NCBI RefSeq assembly: GCF_000005505.3
Contig: NC_016134.3
Coordinates: 32,054,150-32,118,149, forward strand
Direction: 5' to 3'
DNA length: 64,000 nucleotides
Source: Brachypodium distachyon
Lineage: Eukaryota; Streptophyta; Magnoliopsida; Poales; Poaceae
Of this stretch, positions 23,301 to 33,038 are shown piece by piece. Position 1 is the first letter of the stretch. Each line of letters starts with the position of its first letter. A model generated the notes under the pieces. It made no database searches. It saw nothing but the letters and a program-made list of their open reading frames with translations, and was not told the DNA's origin. Both the position numbers and the translations under genes were made by a program.

Positions 23301-25054
23301 TCGCGCGACCGCCACTGATGTGTGGCTGGGCGGGGACGGACGGTGCCTGCTCGGTTCATCAGTAACGGTCGTGGCCGCGACCGACACTGATGTTCTTCAT
23401 CAGTAACGGTCACGCCGGACCCGTTACTGATGTGGCGTCGCATATAGACCGTTTTGTAGTAGTGTGGTGATGAAGCAACGGAGCTCATTTTATCTACCGA
23501 AATAACAAAGGACAAAGAGATCAAGAGAACTGGTCGTGGCAAACACAGTTGACATCACAGGACGTTGTGCCATTATCCAAATCCAATTCCACTATTTTCT
23601 CCTTGTTGCAAAATTTATTTTAGCAATGAAGGAGAGGGCTAGGTGAAGAGACCGTTGCCTTAATTTCCTCACTCAAATCTGCAAAGCCAGCAGTTAGGGG
23701 GCGTACGTGCATTTTGCATCGTGCCATGAATTATGCTGCCGATGAAGTTTGTTTTTGCCAGCACGCATACATGGTTTTATTTAAGAGTTCCAACATGTGG
23801 TCACGATCAGCGATGGTTCCCCTTGTGGTAAAAAAAAAACAGAGAGATCACTCGCAAAGCGTTGGACAACTTGGACTTGGACACTTGTTGTAAATTGTGG
23901 ACAGCTGGTTCTATATATACATCATATTCCATGCAATGAAGTACGGAGTATTAATTTCTTCAATTTTGCATTAATTTACGTATTTTGTAGCCCAATGTCT
24001 TGTAAATTGGACTGCAAATGCATGATGAAATGAAGTATCTGAAAGGCGCCGTAGTGATGATAATATAATGTTGGACGTAGGATCCAACAAGGAGGTGGCG
24101 GCGCAGCTGCGTGAGGCGAAGATCCAGCCGGCGTACGAGGCGTTCCCGTTCGAGGAGAAGATGAAGTCGCCGCTGCTGCCCGTGCCTTCCTCAAGCCGGT
24201 TCCTGTCCCTGCTACTGCTGCCACGTGCCACGGACGGGTCCCACACCCGGTACAGGTCCCTGGAGGACACGCTGGCCCGGGCGGACGCGTGGCTGTCCTC
24301 GTCCCGCGCGTCCGGGGTGCCCATCCGTCTGGCCAGCGTGCAGACGGAGGCGCTCCTGACCAAGATCTCCGGCGAGTCCACGGCCGCCACCACCGTGTCC
24401 GACCTGGGCGCCCACATGTCCAACGCCAGCCTCTACGGCTTCGAGGACTACCACGGCGTCGACATCGGCGTCGTCCGCGCCGTCCGCCTCTGGTACGCGC
24501 CGGAATCGCCGGAGCCGGAGCCGTCGGAGATCGCGGTGGAGATTGGGCTGCGGCAGGGGGACACGAGGCTGGGGTTCGCAATCAGCAGGACGGAGGAAGG
24601 GTTCATCCACGTGTCGTCGGTGGCGGAGGCTAGCACGCCGGGGGTGGCGTCCGCGAGGTCGGGGCTGCTGGAGCTGCACGCGGCGGCGAGGCGGGCGGCG
24701 AGGCTGCTGGTGGTGTCGAGGGTCGGCGGGGAGAAGGTGCTGCCGTGGATGGTGTCCACGGCCGGGGACGTCAGGTGCTACGACACCGTGTCGCTCAGCC
24801 AGAAGCTCTCGCTGCACCGCCACGCGCTCAGGCCCATCACGCTGCACTTCCTCGGCTGGGACCGGAGCCTGCAGGATGACCACCACGGCGGCGGCTGCGG
24901 CGGCGGCCAGATTGCCAGCCCGCCCGTGCTCATGCTCATGCCCCCGCCGCCGCCTTCGCCGCAGGAAGATGAGGACGATGTGGATGGGTCGGGCGGCAAG
25001 CACGGCTCCTCGTTTACCTTCCAGAACATCGGCCTCCCGGATAGCTGGCTCTGA
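20332..25054 (+). CDS. Plant protein of unknown function, two coding exons
   Basis: I do not recognise a named family. Exon 20332-20512 ends GAT G|GTGAGA and joins in phase to 24036-25054 (acceptor GAAG, weak pyrimidine tract), giving 1200 nt and 399 residues. The N-terminus is basic (MQKLLKSAFKRGESPS), followed by a Ser/Pro/Gly-rich linker. Residues 76-110 read as a helix-forming GSNKEVAAQLREAKIQ and AYEAFPFEEK. The body is globular, with a WYAPE stretch, an EIGLRQGDTRLGFAISR segment and a LHFLGWD motif near the end, then a low-complexity Pro/Asp/Gly tail. There is no signal peptide or membrane segment. An in-frame upstream ATG at 20254 would add 26 low-complexity residues, and an exon at 18426 could extend it further. 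The gene is very GC-rich in exon 2 (grass-type codon bias). A CACTA element occupies the intron. Confidence 0.75.
20584..20650. mobile_element. Decayed small Stowaway MITE
   Basis: The inverted pair CCGATCCATATTA and TAATATGGATC is bounded by TA at 20582-20583 and 20651-20652. The terminal bases have diverged from the usual CTCCCTCC. It sits just inside the intron of the unknown gene. Confidence 0.6.
21094..23464. mobile_element. Non-autonomous CACTA (En/Spm) transposon
   Basis: The 2371-bp element starts CACTACTACAGAAACGG and ends with the inverted CCGTTTTGTAGTAGTG. It is flanked by a 3-bp duplication TGG at 21091-21093 and 23465-23467, as expected for CACTA elements. Both subterminal regions are packed with ATCAGTAACGGTC-type motifs in both orientations, the presumed transposase binding sites, with many more on the right (22660-23450). 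The interior has an AT-rich part (21300-22080) and a very GC-rich low-complexity part (22125-22500). I find no transposase, so it depends on a partner. It sits entirely inside the intron of the unknown gene. Confidence 0.93.
22095..22520. repeat. GC-rich low-complexity core of the CACTA element
   Basis: Irregular repeats of GGGGAGGAGGC and CTCGGGGACGAGGACGCGG make long open frames on several strands, none with recognisable protein content. Just left of it is CCTAACCCTAACCCTAACC (about 22101-22121), a few telomere-like copies with the wrong unit for plant telomeres. Confidence 0.6.
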
Positions 25055-25472
25055 TATCAAATGCGTATCTTTTCTTGTTATTTAGCTTTTGTCTCTGCTC
25101 AGAGATGATCCTCAAGAACGAAAGCTGCTACTGGAAGCTACTAATCGTACATCTGTGATGAACGTTTCTTTTTCTGTATATATGTGTGGATCGATCGAGC
25201 GCATCGCATTCGCATCCAAGCCCAACGATCACAGACATGCATGCCACCTCCATCGACTAGGGAAATCTTGCCATGTTCCTCAGTCTTTGGCGTGTAGCCG
25301 TACCCACCAAATTTCTTTGACATGACAAAACCAAATCAAGGAACCAAACGACTCTCCAGCCTAGTGCCAAACTTTAAAAAAAAAATTACAGTACCATCGT
25401 CCGACTGCTTTGCTTTTAAATGATATTTATTTACCCCTATGAAATGGCGAAGAATTGAGGGATTGTCCCAAA
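25055..25472. other. 3' region of the unknown gene
   Basis: This is the likely 3' UTR followed by ordinary AT-rich DNA up to the fold-back element. I see no coding region. Confidence 0.5.
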
Positions 25473-25571
25473 GGAAAAAAATTGCGTGGGCGCCGGGCTC
25501 CCCGCGTCCGCTGCCTGCCCTGTCAACCGTTGATCGGATCGAGCGAGCGAGCGCAGCGCTGCACAGACTTA

Positions 25572-26822
25572 GCGTCCATTTGTTTGGGCTCCTAGGAGCT
25601 GCTCCAACGGATTCTAGGCCTTATAAGCTGGAGCGCAAACAAACACTCATTTTTGGGCTGGATTCTCGTAGCTGCTCCCGTGGAGCACTCCATCGAAACG
25701 CACTGCCGACCGGAAGCTGCGAAATAGGTGCTTCTCGCAGCTGCTATCGGCTCCAAAACGTAACTTTTACCGAAATACCCTCCCACCAAATAACATACAA
25801 CATCAAAATTGCCCTTATACCGCTTCGAGCTTCTTTTCATCTCCCGACCCGTCTGCTGCATCTCTGCTCCGAAGCCATTCGCTAGGGTTCCTCCCTTGCT
25901 GGGCTGCTCCCCACGCCGCCCGCCGCCCCATGCCTCCCCACGGCGCCGCCGCCGCCCCTTACCTCTCCACTGCACGACCGCTTCCTTCCCTATTCCTCCG
26001 CCGCACGCCGCCCCCTCTCCTTCCTCTGCACGCAGCAGCAGCTCGCGCGCCTGATCTCCCCAATCCACGGCCACCGTCCAACGCTGCCCGGGGGAGACGA
26101 AGAGCCACAGCCCCCAGAGTCCTCCCCGATGACCTGCTTCTCCAGCTGGCCCCGACGCCCCTCCTCCGAGCCGCGTCGCCCCTCCTCTGCGCCGGCCTCC
26201 TCTCCCACTACTCCGAGCTGCGTCGCCACCTGATCTGCTTGTCGAATGCCATTGAGTAGCGCTGGCGGAGTTCTCGCCGTCCCTACGCATCCGGCCTCTC
26301 GCTAATCACCGGTGCCCAGCCGTTTGGATGTTGCTTCTTGCAAGTTGCAGCATTTTCCCTCAGACACGTACATAACTGTATTGGTGATTTGTTTTTTCTG
26401 TACATACGGTGCCTTCACCTTATTGAGCAAATAATTTTTTTGCCTATATATATTTTTCCAATGTACCAGTATCTCGATTGCAAGACTCGAATGTGACTAT
26501 ATGAGTACACTAGGATTTTATTATCATGTACTCGCTCCAATTCATATTAATTGTCTCAAATTTGCTAAAATATGAATGTATTTATGCCTAAAAAGCGTCT
26601 CGATACATGTAATATTTCGACAACTAATATGGATCGGAGGGAGAACTACGTATTTAATCTACAGAACTATAGGGTCATTTAGGTCATTTAGGTCATTTCA
26701 GCACATTCCAGTTGCAGCTGCGGCCGGACAATCAGACAGCTCCAATCTTCCAGCTGTAGCTATCAGCCACAGCTGATTCTGGAATCTGCAGCTATGGAGC
26801 TCCAACCCAAACAAACACAACT
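25572..26822. mobile_element. Harbinger-like element inserted in the fold-back arm
   Basis: TTA occurs at 25569-25571 and again at 26823-26825. The inner ends share TTTGTTTGGG in inverted orientation, with further pairing (GGAGCTnC...AGCTGC). The opposite arm of the host palindrome (about 27085-27110) carries the uninterrupted version of the site, so both borders are confirmed inside the window. TTA duplication fits PIF/Harbinger. No transposase is visible, and a degraded Stowaway is nested near its right side. Confidence 0.75.
26531..26643. mobile_element. Stowaway MITE nested in the Harbinger-like element
   Basis: Begins CTCGCTCCAATTCATATTA and ends TAATATGGATCGGAGGGAG, about 113 bp. TA is present on the left; the right border has mutated to AA. 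It is the third level of nesting here. Confidence 0.7.
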
Positions 26823-27319
26823 TTAGGGCACCCACGATGAAGTTGATCGCCAACACCGGCCACGGCTTCGCCCGACGCCGGCCCCGATTGTCGCCGCGTC
26901 CCCGATCTCATCGGGCTTCGCGTGCGCAGGATGCAGACCTCGCCGTCGCCGGCTTCACCGCGCCGACCCCGACCCCAACCCCAACCTCGTCTTCACAGGC
27001 TCCTCCACCATGCACGAAGCCCGATGATATTGGGGACGCAGTGGCAATCAGGGGCGGGCGGCGGCAGTCGTGTTGTCGATCAATGTGGTCGTGGGTGCCC
27101 TACATCTGTGCTGCGATGCGCTTGCTCGCTCAATCCGATCGACGGTTGACAGGGCGGGCAGCAGACGCGGGCGAGCGGGCGATGGCCGAGCCGACACGGG
27201 GGACTCGTTGGGCGAGCCACAAGACGCATCGCGGGTGCCGCCGTTCGATCCGAAGTCACGGCCATCGGACGTGGAGCACGCGCGCGGGTGAGCCCGGCGC
27301 CCACGCGATTTTTTTCCTG

Positions 27320-28343
27320 TTTCGGCCTCTACGTGTTCTTATCTCCGCAATTGGTCTGTCGCATCCCTGCCGTTGATTGTTTTTCCCCCGATCTACGACG
27401 CTGGATGTGTGTCTTGCGGAGTCTTCTGGATGTGTCCCCCCCCCCCTCTCTCTCTCTCTCTCTCGTCTTGCGCCAGCGACGCCGCCAGCCTCCCCGGCTC
27501 CTCCGTCGCCGCCACTTCCTCGAGACCCACTCCACCACACATTCCTTCCCCAATCCACCATCTCATTTGTCCCAATCCATCGCCATCCACCCATCTCTCC
27601 TTCACTGTTTCGGAAAGGTAAAGCCACCGGTGAGAGCGCGAGCGCCATGAGGGGCAGCGGCGATGTCAAGTCCTTCTTGCGGTAGCAGAAGGCCTGCTCC
27701 GGCACGGAGGCCACCTCCATCGACGGCGTATCCAAGAAGGCGTCGGGCCACCACCCGAAGCCTGCAGCTGCGGCTCATCCCGTCTGACCCCATGTAATCA
27801 CCCCTCTCTTCTGGTCCTCCCTCCCAGCGATCCTCTCTCTCCCAGCCTCCCAGGCTCCGAGCGCTCCCTCGCTCCTCCCCACCCCTTCTCCCGGCTAGGG
27901 TTTTCTCACCACCGTCGCCACCTGCAGCTCCACCGCCTTCCTACCTCCTGCTTCGTCGAGGTCGCCCCAAACTCCGCCGCTGCCGTCCTTGCACTCCCCA
28001 GCCATACTCTCATGTATGGAGAAACATCCCCCCCTTCCCATGTCTGGCTTATTTAGTTGTTTAGGGCTGGACTTGAGCGTTTCAGTTAGGTGAGTTTCGT
28101 GCCATATGATTTCTAATGGTTCTGTACACTAATCTGAATTTCAGTTGGTTCCTTCCTTTTTGTGCCATTAATTTGTTTATTCTCGAATCTTGATAATATT
28201 GGATCGACTGGTCTAATATTGATGCCTAAGGATATGTGGTCGGTCATGCACAAACAACATCAACATGGTCTTCCATAACATCAACATGGAGAAGAGAAAC
28301 ATTTCTGTCTTTGTGTTTTACTACCTCATCTTTCCCAAAGCTT
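27320..28343. other. GC-rich intergenic DNA with a possible broken exon
   Basis: A C run followed by a CT microsatellite lies at about 27430-27465. From 27648 a short frame opens MRGSGDVKSFLR, meets TAG, and continues in the same frame for about 34 codons before a second stop; a donor-like CCCCAT|GTAATC follows. This looks like the first exon of a broken gene, but I cannot name it. The rest (to 28020) resembles a GC-rich leader with CTAGGGTTTT, then AT-rich DNA. Confidence 0.35.
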
Positions 28344-28379
28344 TAAGAATAAGGGTCTGTCTAGCGAACAGGCGCCTGG

Positions 28380-28460
28380 TTTTGAGATTCAAATCAGTCG
28401 CCTGTTATTTATGTAAATCCAGTCGTCTGTTATTTATGTAAAATCCAGTCGTCTGGTTTG
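28380..28460. repeat. Short tandem repeat in the left end of the MULE
   Basis: CAGTCG(C/T)CTG followed by TTATTTATGTAAAATC recurs about three times in a row. Repeats of the terminal CGCCTG motif next to a MULE end may be extra transposase sites; that role is inference. Confidence 0.6.
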
Positions 28461-29482
28461 AGACAAAAAAGCAGTCACTTTTTTGTATGCCTCACATCTT
28501 ACATCTAAGGGACAGAAACAAATCCAAGACTATTGTGTATTTCCCTCCAGAAATTTAGAACTTCTGTTCCGTATGAGTTTGTTCTGGGCCTGTTTCTGGT
28601 ACTCTTTTGCACTGGGCTATCGTCTGATTGCACAGAACTATCAGAAAAGGGTATCGATCAGAAAAATCTAGAAGAAACGATCCCATATAGCAGATCGGTA
28701 GTAGATTTCAAATTGTGTATAGCTACAATTGGAACAGGGAAATTAGTACAAGTTACAGGCGCATGACCCTCGGCATAGAAGGCTGTAGTTTATACACTTC
28801 CTATGACCAAAAATTTAGAAAACTGATACTAATTGTACAGTAATTCTTCTGGATTGGACAGGAAGCCCACATAGAGACATTAATGATTATAAATAAGACA
28901 AAAGAAACTAGATGAAAAACACAGAGCTGAGGCCTGAGATTGATAATGGCCGAGACTCAAAATTCTGCATACTTGTGGCTGGAGGTAGATCAAAATTAGA
29001 TGCTGATACTAAGACATGGCTATGAGTAAATCAAAAGGCTGAAAAACGACTACACTGAAAAATCTTATGTGTCTCGAGACTGAAACTAACACCAAGGCAA
29101 AAATAGGGACACAACCCTGAGATAAACTGGGAATTTAACTGATAATCAACTGAGAAAACTGAGAAAGGCAAAGGCAAACGACTGAGATCAATGACTACTA
29201 CGAATACTAAAACTGAGACAATAGAAAATGACTAAAAAATGAAAATTACACTAAGTGCATGATATGATTACCCCTTTGCAAAACATGCAAAAAAACTAGA
29301 CAGGGCGTGCAAAAAACTTCGAAAAGAAGTTAACTAGAGTGCTGGAATTGCACAAGTGAAACCGGGCAATTTTAAAAGGGATTGAAAAGAGAGTTAACTA
29401 AAGTGGGTCTTACATGTGTTAATTTCAGTATGAAACCCTGTGGAGGCCACCGAGGCAGCTGGGGCATTTAAATCACGGTGGT

Positions 29483-30373
29483 TGTCGTAGCACGGGGCTT
29501 TGACACCGGGGATGCTCGAGCACCCCCTTTTTGGTTCGGCATTGGGCGACGGGGATCGCTACGGCGATTGCCGGCGGGGCCAATGCGAAGCGCTACAGCA
29601 TGCAATGAGCACGGACACGCGTTTTACCCAGGTTCGGGCCAACCGGAGGTGTAAAATTCTACGTTCTGCTTGTCTGAACTCGTATTGACGGAAGAACAAG
29701 TGCATACAAGTTGCCGGGGGTAACTCCTGGGTGCTCTCTTTTTTTGGCTAAGTGTCCCTTGCTACTTTGGAGCTACTGCTAGTGAAGCTCCACCAGTTGG
29801 TCAGCGAACGACCTAGTCAACCATGCAACTATCCAACCATCCCTTTGACCGCTGGCGGGGGTCCTCCTCTTATAGCCAAGGGGATACCACAGGTGCCACG
29901 ATGCATGGTTTACAAGTGGCGAGCAGGGAGCTCGGGCACCTCCTCCTCGGTGCGCTGGCATACATGCAGGAATACTAGCCTTGTAGTTAGGGGTCTAAGG
30001 CCTAAAAACTACTCTTGGACAGCCATTGTTTGCCTGACTTGACGAGGAACCCCCTCCCTGTCGGTTCATTAAATGCGCCGCGCGCCTCACTCCTTGTCCT
30101 GACGAACCCCGCGCGCCCACGTGGCGCCGCAGTCCTGCTTACTCGGCCCCGCCCTCGCAGTGGAAACCTGTGCCCGGGAGCGCCCCTCCCGGCAAGTACC
30201 TTCCGGGGAGGTGCCCAGGCGGGAATTCTCCCCCGAAGCCCCGCTAGTCCTGCCGGGCTGGTAGCTTGCCGGGCGGCTTGTATACTTCCACCCGGGGTGT
30301 GACCCTCCCGGGAAGCAAGCGAGGCGACCCGCGCGTCGTGCAGTGGTGTACCCCAGGTGCCACTGGTGTGACA
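29483..30373 (-). repeat. 3' LTR of the nested retrotransposon
   Basis: 891 bp, 3' LTR in element orientation (minus strand). It aligns along its full length with 33039-33948, with scattered substitutions and an 18-bp deletion relative to the other copy near the position matching 33670-33688. Confidence 0.9.
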
Positions 30374-30666
30374 GTAGCCCCCGGGCGTGGGCCGGCAACG
30401 CCTGCTCCCGGGCGGACTCCTCCCTGGTCGGTTGCCGGGCTACGCCCTTAACCGACGCGTGGGTCCTAAGCCGCCTCGGGCCCGCGTCTCCCCGCTGTCC
30501 CAAGGACCCCACCGTTACGGGCAGAGTAGTGGGCGCGAGATTTCCGCCGTAACCTCCCCCTTAATCATTGGAAGTTAAGGCCACTCTTCGCATTATCCCT
30601 TTAATTAGTAATTACCCTAGCGCGCCCGTAGGGTACGGATGCGACCGTTACCGAGCTGCGGGGTGC

Positions 30667-30673
30667 TATAAGG
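30667..30673 (+). promoter_or_regulatory. Internal TATA box of the accessory gene
   Basis: TATAAGG stands about 110 bases before the ATG at 30779, inside the retrotransposon and antisense to it. Position and spacing suit a core promoter for the plus-strand accessory gene. The second element in this window has an equivalent box at 61128. Confidence 0.5.
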
Positions 30674-30769
30674 CCCCATTGCTGCGCCGAGGGGTGAACA
30701 CTTAGCCCCCCGGCCTTTCTCCTCTGTCTTCCGACTCCCTGTGCCCACGAGCCTTGCTAGCTTCCGCCC

Positions 30770-32977
30770 ATGCTTCCCATGGCGCCCCCCACCACCAGGA
30801 AGGGAAAGGAAGGGAAGGCCCCAAAGAAACCGGCGGCCACCAAGGCCGCCGCGGACAAAGAGCAGAAGAAGCGGGCGATGAGGGCCACGCTCACCTTCTA
30901 CCGGCCCGGCTACAACAGCGAGGCGTTGGCCAAGATCCAGCATGCCATTGCCTCCGGGTTCAACGAGCACGGGGAGACCCTGATCTTCCCCGTCGGCGCC
31001 GACCCCCAGGAAAACGACTTCCGGGTGTTCGGACACTTCATCGTCGCAGGACCGCCGTTCTCCCTGTTCCTCCATGCGCTCATGGAGTCGTACCAACTAC
31101 GGGTGGCGCAGCTCCACCCCTCCTCCCTCTATCTCCTCGCCACCTTCCAATTCCTCTGTGAAGCGTTTGTCGGGGTAATGCCGTCGGTGGCGCTGTTCCA
31201 GCACTACTTCTACCCCCGCATCGATAACGCGAACGCGATGTCGTCGGGGGTGGTGTTCCGCGCCAGCGACCGGATGAAGTCCGAGTTCATCGTCCGGTTG
31301 GAAAAGAAGATCGAGAAGGAATGGCGGGGCGACTGGTGTTGGGTTCGGGTGGAAGACCCCGAGGAATTCATCTACTCGCCCACCGAGCTGCCGCAACCCA
31401 ACAGCGGCTGGCGGGACCGGTACCACCACGATGCCGATCTTCTCCCCATAGTGGAGAAGATCAAGGCCTTGCGGCTAGCAGGGCTCACCGACGTTGATGT
31501 GGTGCGCACATTCATCAGCCGGCGCGTCGCGCCACTCCAACTGCGCTCCCGCCCCGCGTGGATGTACACGGGATCCGGGGACAGGACACGCCTCCATCGC
31601 GAAGGCGTGGACCGGGAATCTCTCCAGGTGTGGGTGAAGGGGATCTCCGGCGAGGACGTCCCCGCCACGGGGTTTCCGTCGGGGGTTATCTCCCTCCACG
31701 CCGGCGTTCCGGGGCTGACCGACATCACCGCCTCCTTCCCGCCCTGCAACCAGTGGGGGCTGATGGACGACTCCCCCACTCGGACCCCGCGCGCTCCTCC
31801 GCCTGCGCCTCGCGGGAAGCAGGTGCTTGAAGAGAGCGGGAGCGAGTCCGAGGTCAGCTGGCCCTCCCTTCCGTCCTCGGACGACGAGGTGGGCCAGCCT
31901 GCTGCGACCCGAGAAGTCGTCCCCGTGGACGACGAGGGGGAGGATGAGGAGGACGACGCGCCCCTTATCGTGCGCAGATCGAGGGCGCCCGTAGCGGCAG
32001 CGACTACCTCCGCAGCGGCTGCCCGCGCCACAGCCGGGGCCTCTTCTGCAGCGGTCCCCGGCGCCGCGGCGGCGGCTCCCTCGACAGGTCCTACGGCGCC
32101 CCAGGCTGCGGCTACCCCACGGGCGCCCATGGCGCCGCCCGCACGGGGGCTCTTCCGGGGCCTCAAGCTCCAGCTCAACCCCCCGAAGGACGGCACGCCG
32201 GCTGGCGCCGGCAAGAGGGGGAGGGCTGATTCGCCTCCTGCCGCGCCGGGCAAGAGGCCGGCAGTAGCACCGACCCGGCTGACGCGGGGGCCAGCGGCGC
32301 CGCTGATGCGCCTGCTGCCGACTCGGCCCCGATGGAGGTGGCGCCGGCAACAGGTACCACATCATGCCCTACTCCTTTGCTTCCATTCCCTTCGCTAGCT
32401 GATCCGCCACCATACGGTGGTCCTCTCTTCCCGCAGGCGACATCCAGCCCGCAGCAGGCGTCCCGGCAACGGCGGCCGGAACGGAAGAGGAGGAAGATCC
32501 TCCCGCAAGCCCGACGGCCCCGCGAGGTACTCGTTCAGAACCTCCCGCGTCCGCCTCCGGTCAACCTAGCTAACACTCCAGATTCTAACCCTTCTATCTG
32601 CTGCAGGCCCAACCGTGCCCGCGCCGGGAGCGGGCGATGTGGTGATTGACCTGGACCCCGTCGCCGGGGTCGCTGGGATGGCGGAGGAATCGGAGGTAGC
32701 TCCCGCGCCAAGCCCCACCACGCCGACCGCAGCAGCGGTGTCAACCACTGCCGTCCCTGAAGCGGCGCTCGACGACGCGCCAGCAGCCACAGAGGCTGCC
32801 GGGGCGGGCTCTCCGGCCAGCCAGCAGGAGGCGGCTCCTGCCGGGGGCGCGGCAACCCCATCATCCCCGCAGCCCTTTGGCGCTGGGGCTTCACGCGAAT
32901 CGATCCGGGGTCACCAGCCCGCTTGGGGGGCATGGTGGTTGGCTCTGTCGTCGAAGACGAGGCCTATGTTGGTGTAG
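30770..32977 (+). CDS. Antisense accessory ORF of the retrotransposon (PF04195-like)
   Basis: This is the protein often labelled gypsy-type transposase in grass genomes. It is not a transposase by any visible catalytic motif, and its role is unknown. ATGs at 30770 and 30779 are both possible; the second has the better context (CCCATGG). After a basic N-terminus the conserved domain covers about residues 40-270, with SLFLHALMESYQLRVAQLHP and RRVAPLQLRSRP. An acidic and alanine/proline-rich tail follows. Probable introns lie at 32354-32436 and 32527-32606. Near 32260 the natural frame shifts: upstream reads GKRPA, downstream the acidic frame leads to MEVAPATG and into exon 2. One base has probably been lost there, so the 3' part is out of frame. 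The gene runs antisense to the element. Confidence 0.75.
32535..32933 (-). pseudogene. Truncated gag start of the retrotransposon
   Basis: On the minus strand, about 105 bases inside the right LTR and past the primer site, an ATG opens MPPKRAGDPGSIRVK. The position matches a gag start. Within about 30 codons the sequence becomes the antisense of the accessory gene's 3' exon, so gag is cut off and the remaining frame is accidental. It marks the join of an internal deletion that removed the rest of gag and all of pol. Confidence 0.5.
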
Positions 32978-33038
32978 ATGTCACCGCCGGCGGTCACCGG
33001 CGAGCTCTCCTCACGCGCCCCCTACCTGGCGCGCCAGA

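Larger units (their letters stand above)
25473..27319. mobile_element. Long fold-back (Mutator-like) element, split by insertion
   Basis: The outer ends AAATTGCGTGGGCGCCGGGC (from about 25478) and its inverse near 27295-27315 open a very long inverted repeat. The left arm runs 25473-25571 and resumes at 26826 to about 26930. The right arm runs about 27010-27319 and holds roughly 110 extra bases (27175-27290). Only a short loop near 26930-27005 is unpaired. Open frames here are arms of the palindrome rather than genes. Long terminal repeats suggest a Mutator-like or FoldBack element. I could not find a clean target duplication. Confidence 0.7.

Noticed and set aside
21094..23464. Regularly spaced short repeats, considered as a CRISPR-like array
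   Set aside because: Repeats occur in both orientations near CACTA ends, spacing is irregular, and the genome is plant nuclear DNA.
24212..25060. 282-residue minus-strand open frame opposite the unknown gene
   Set aside because: It mirrors a GC-rich exon with strong third-position bias; its Arg/His/Pro-rich content shows no domain. It is a shadow frame.
26837..27376. Coding-like frames thought to be a captured gene
   Set aside because: The sequence pairs with the other arm of the fold-back element, so the frames are by-products of the palindrome.
31372..32365. Minus-strand frames of 293 and 296 residues opposite the accessory gene
   Set aside because: Shadow frames in GC-rich codons; they do not match gag or pol.
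30770..32398. Accessory gene called a transposase
   Set aside because: The database-style label is misleading; no DDE residues are visible and it lies antisense inside an LTR retrotransposon.
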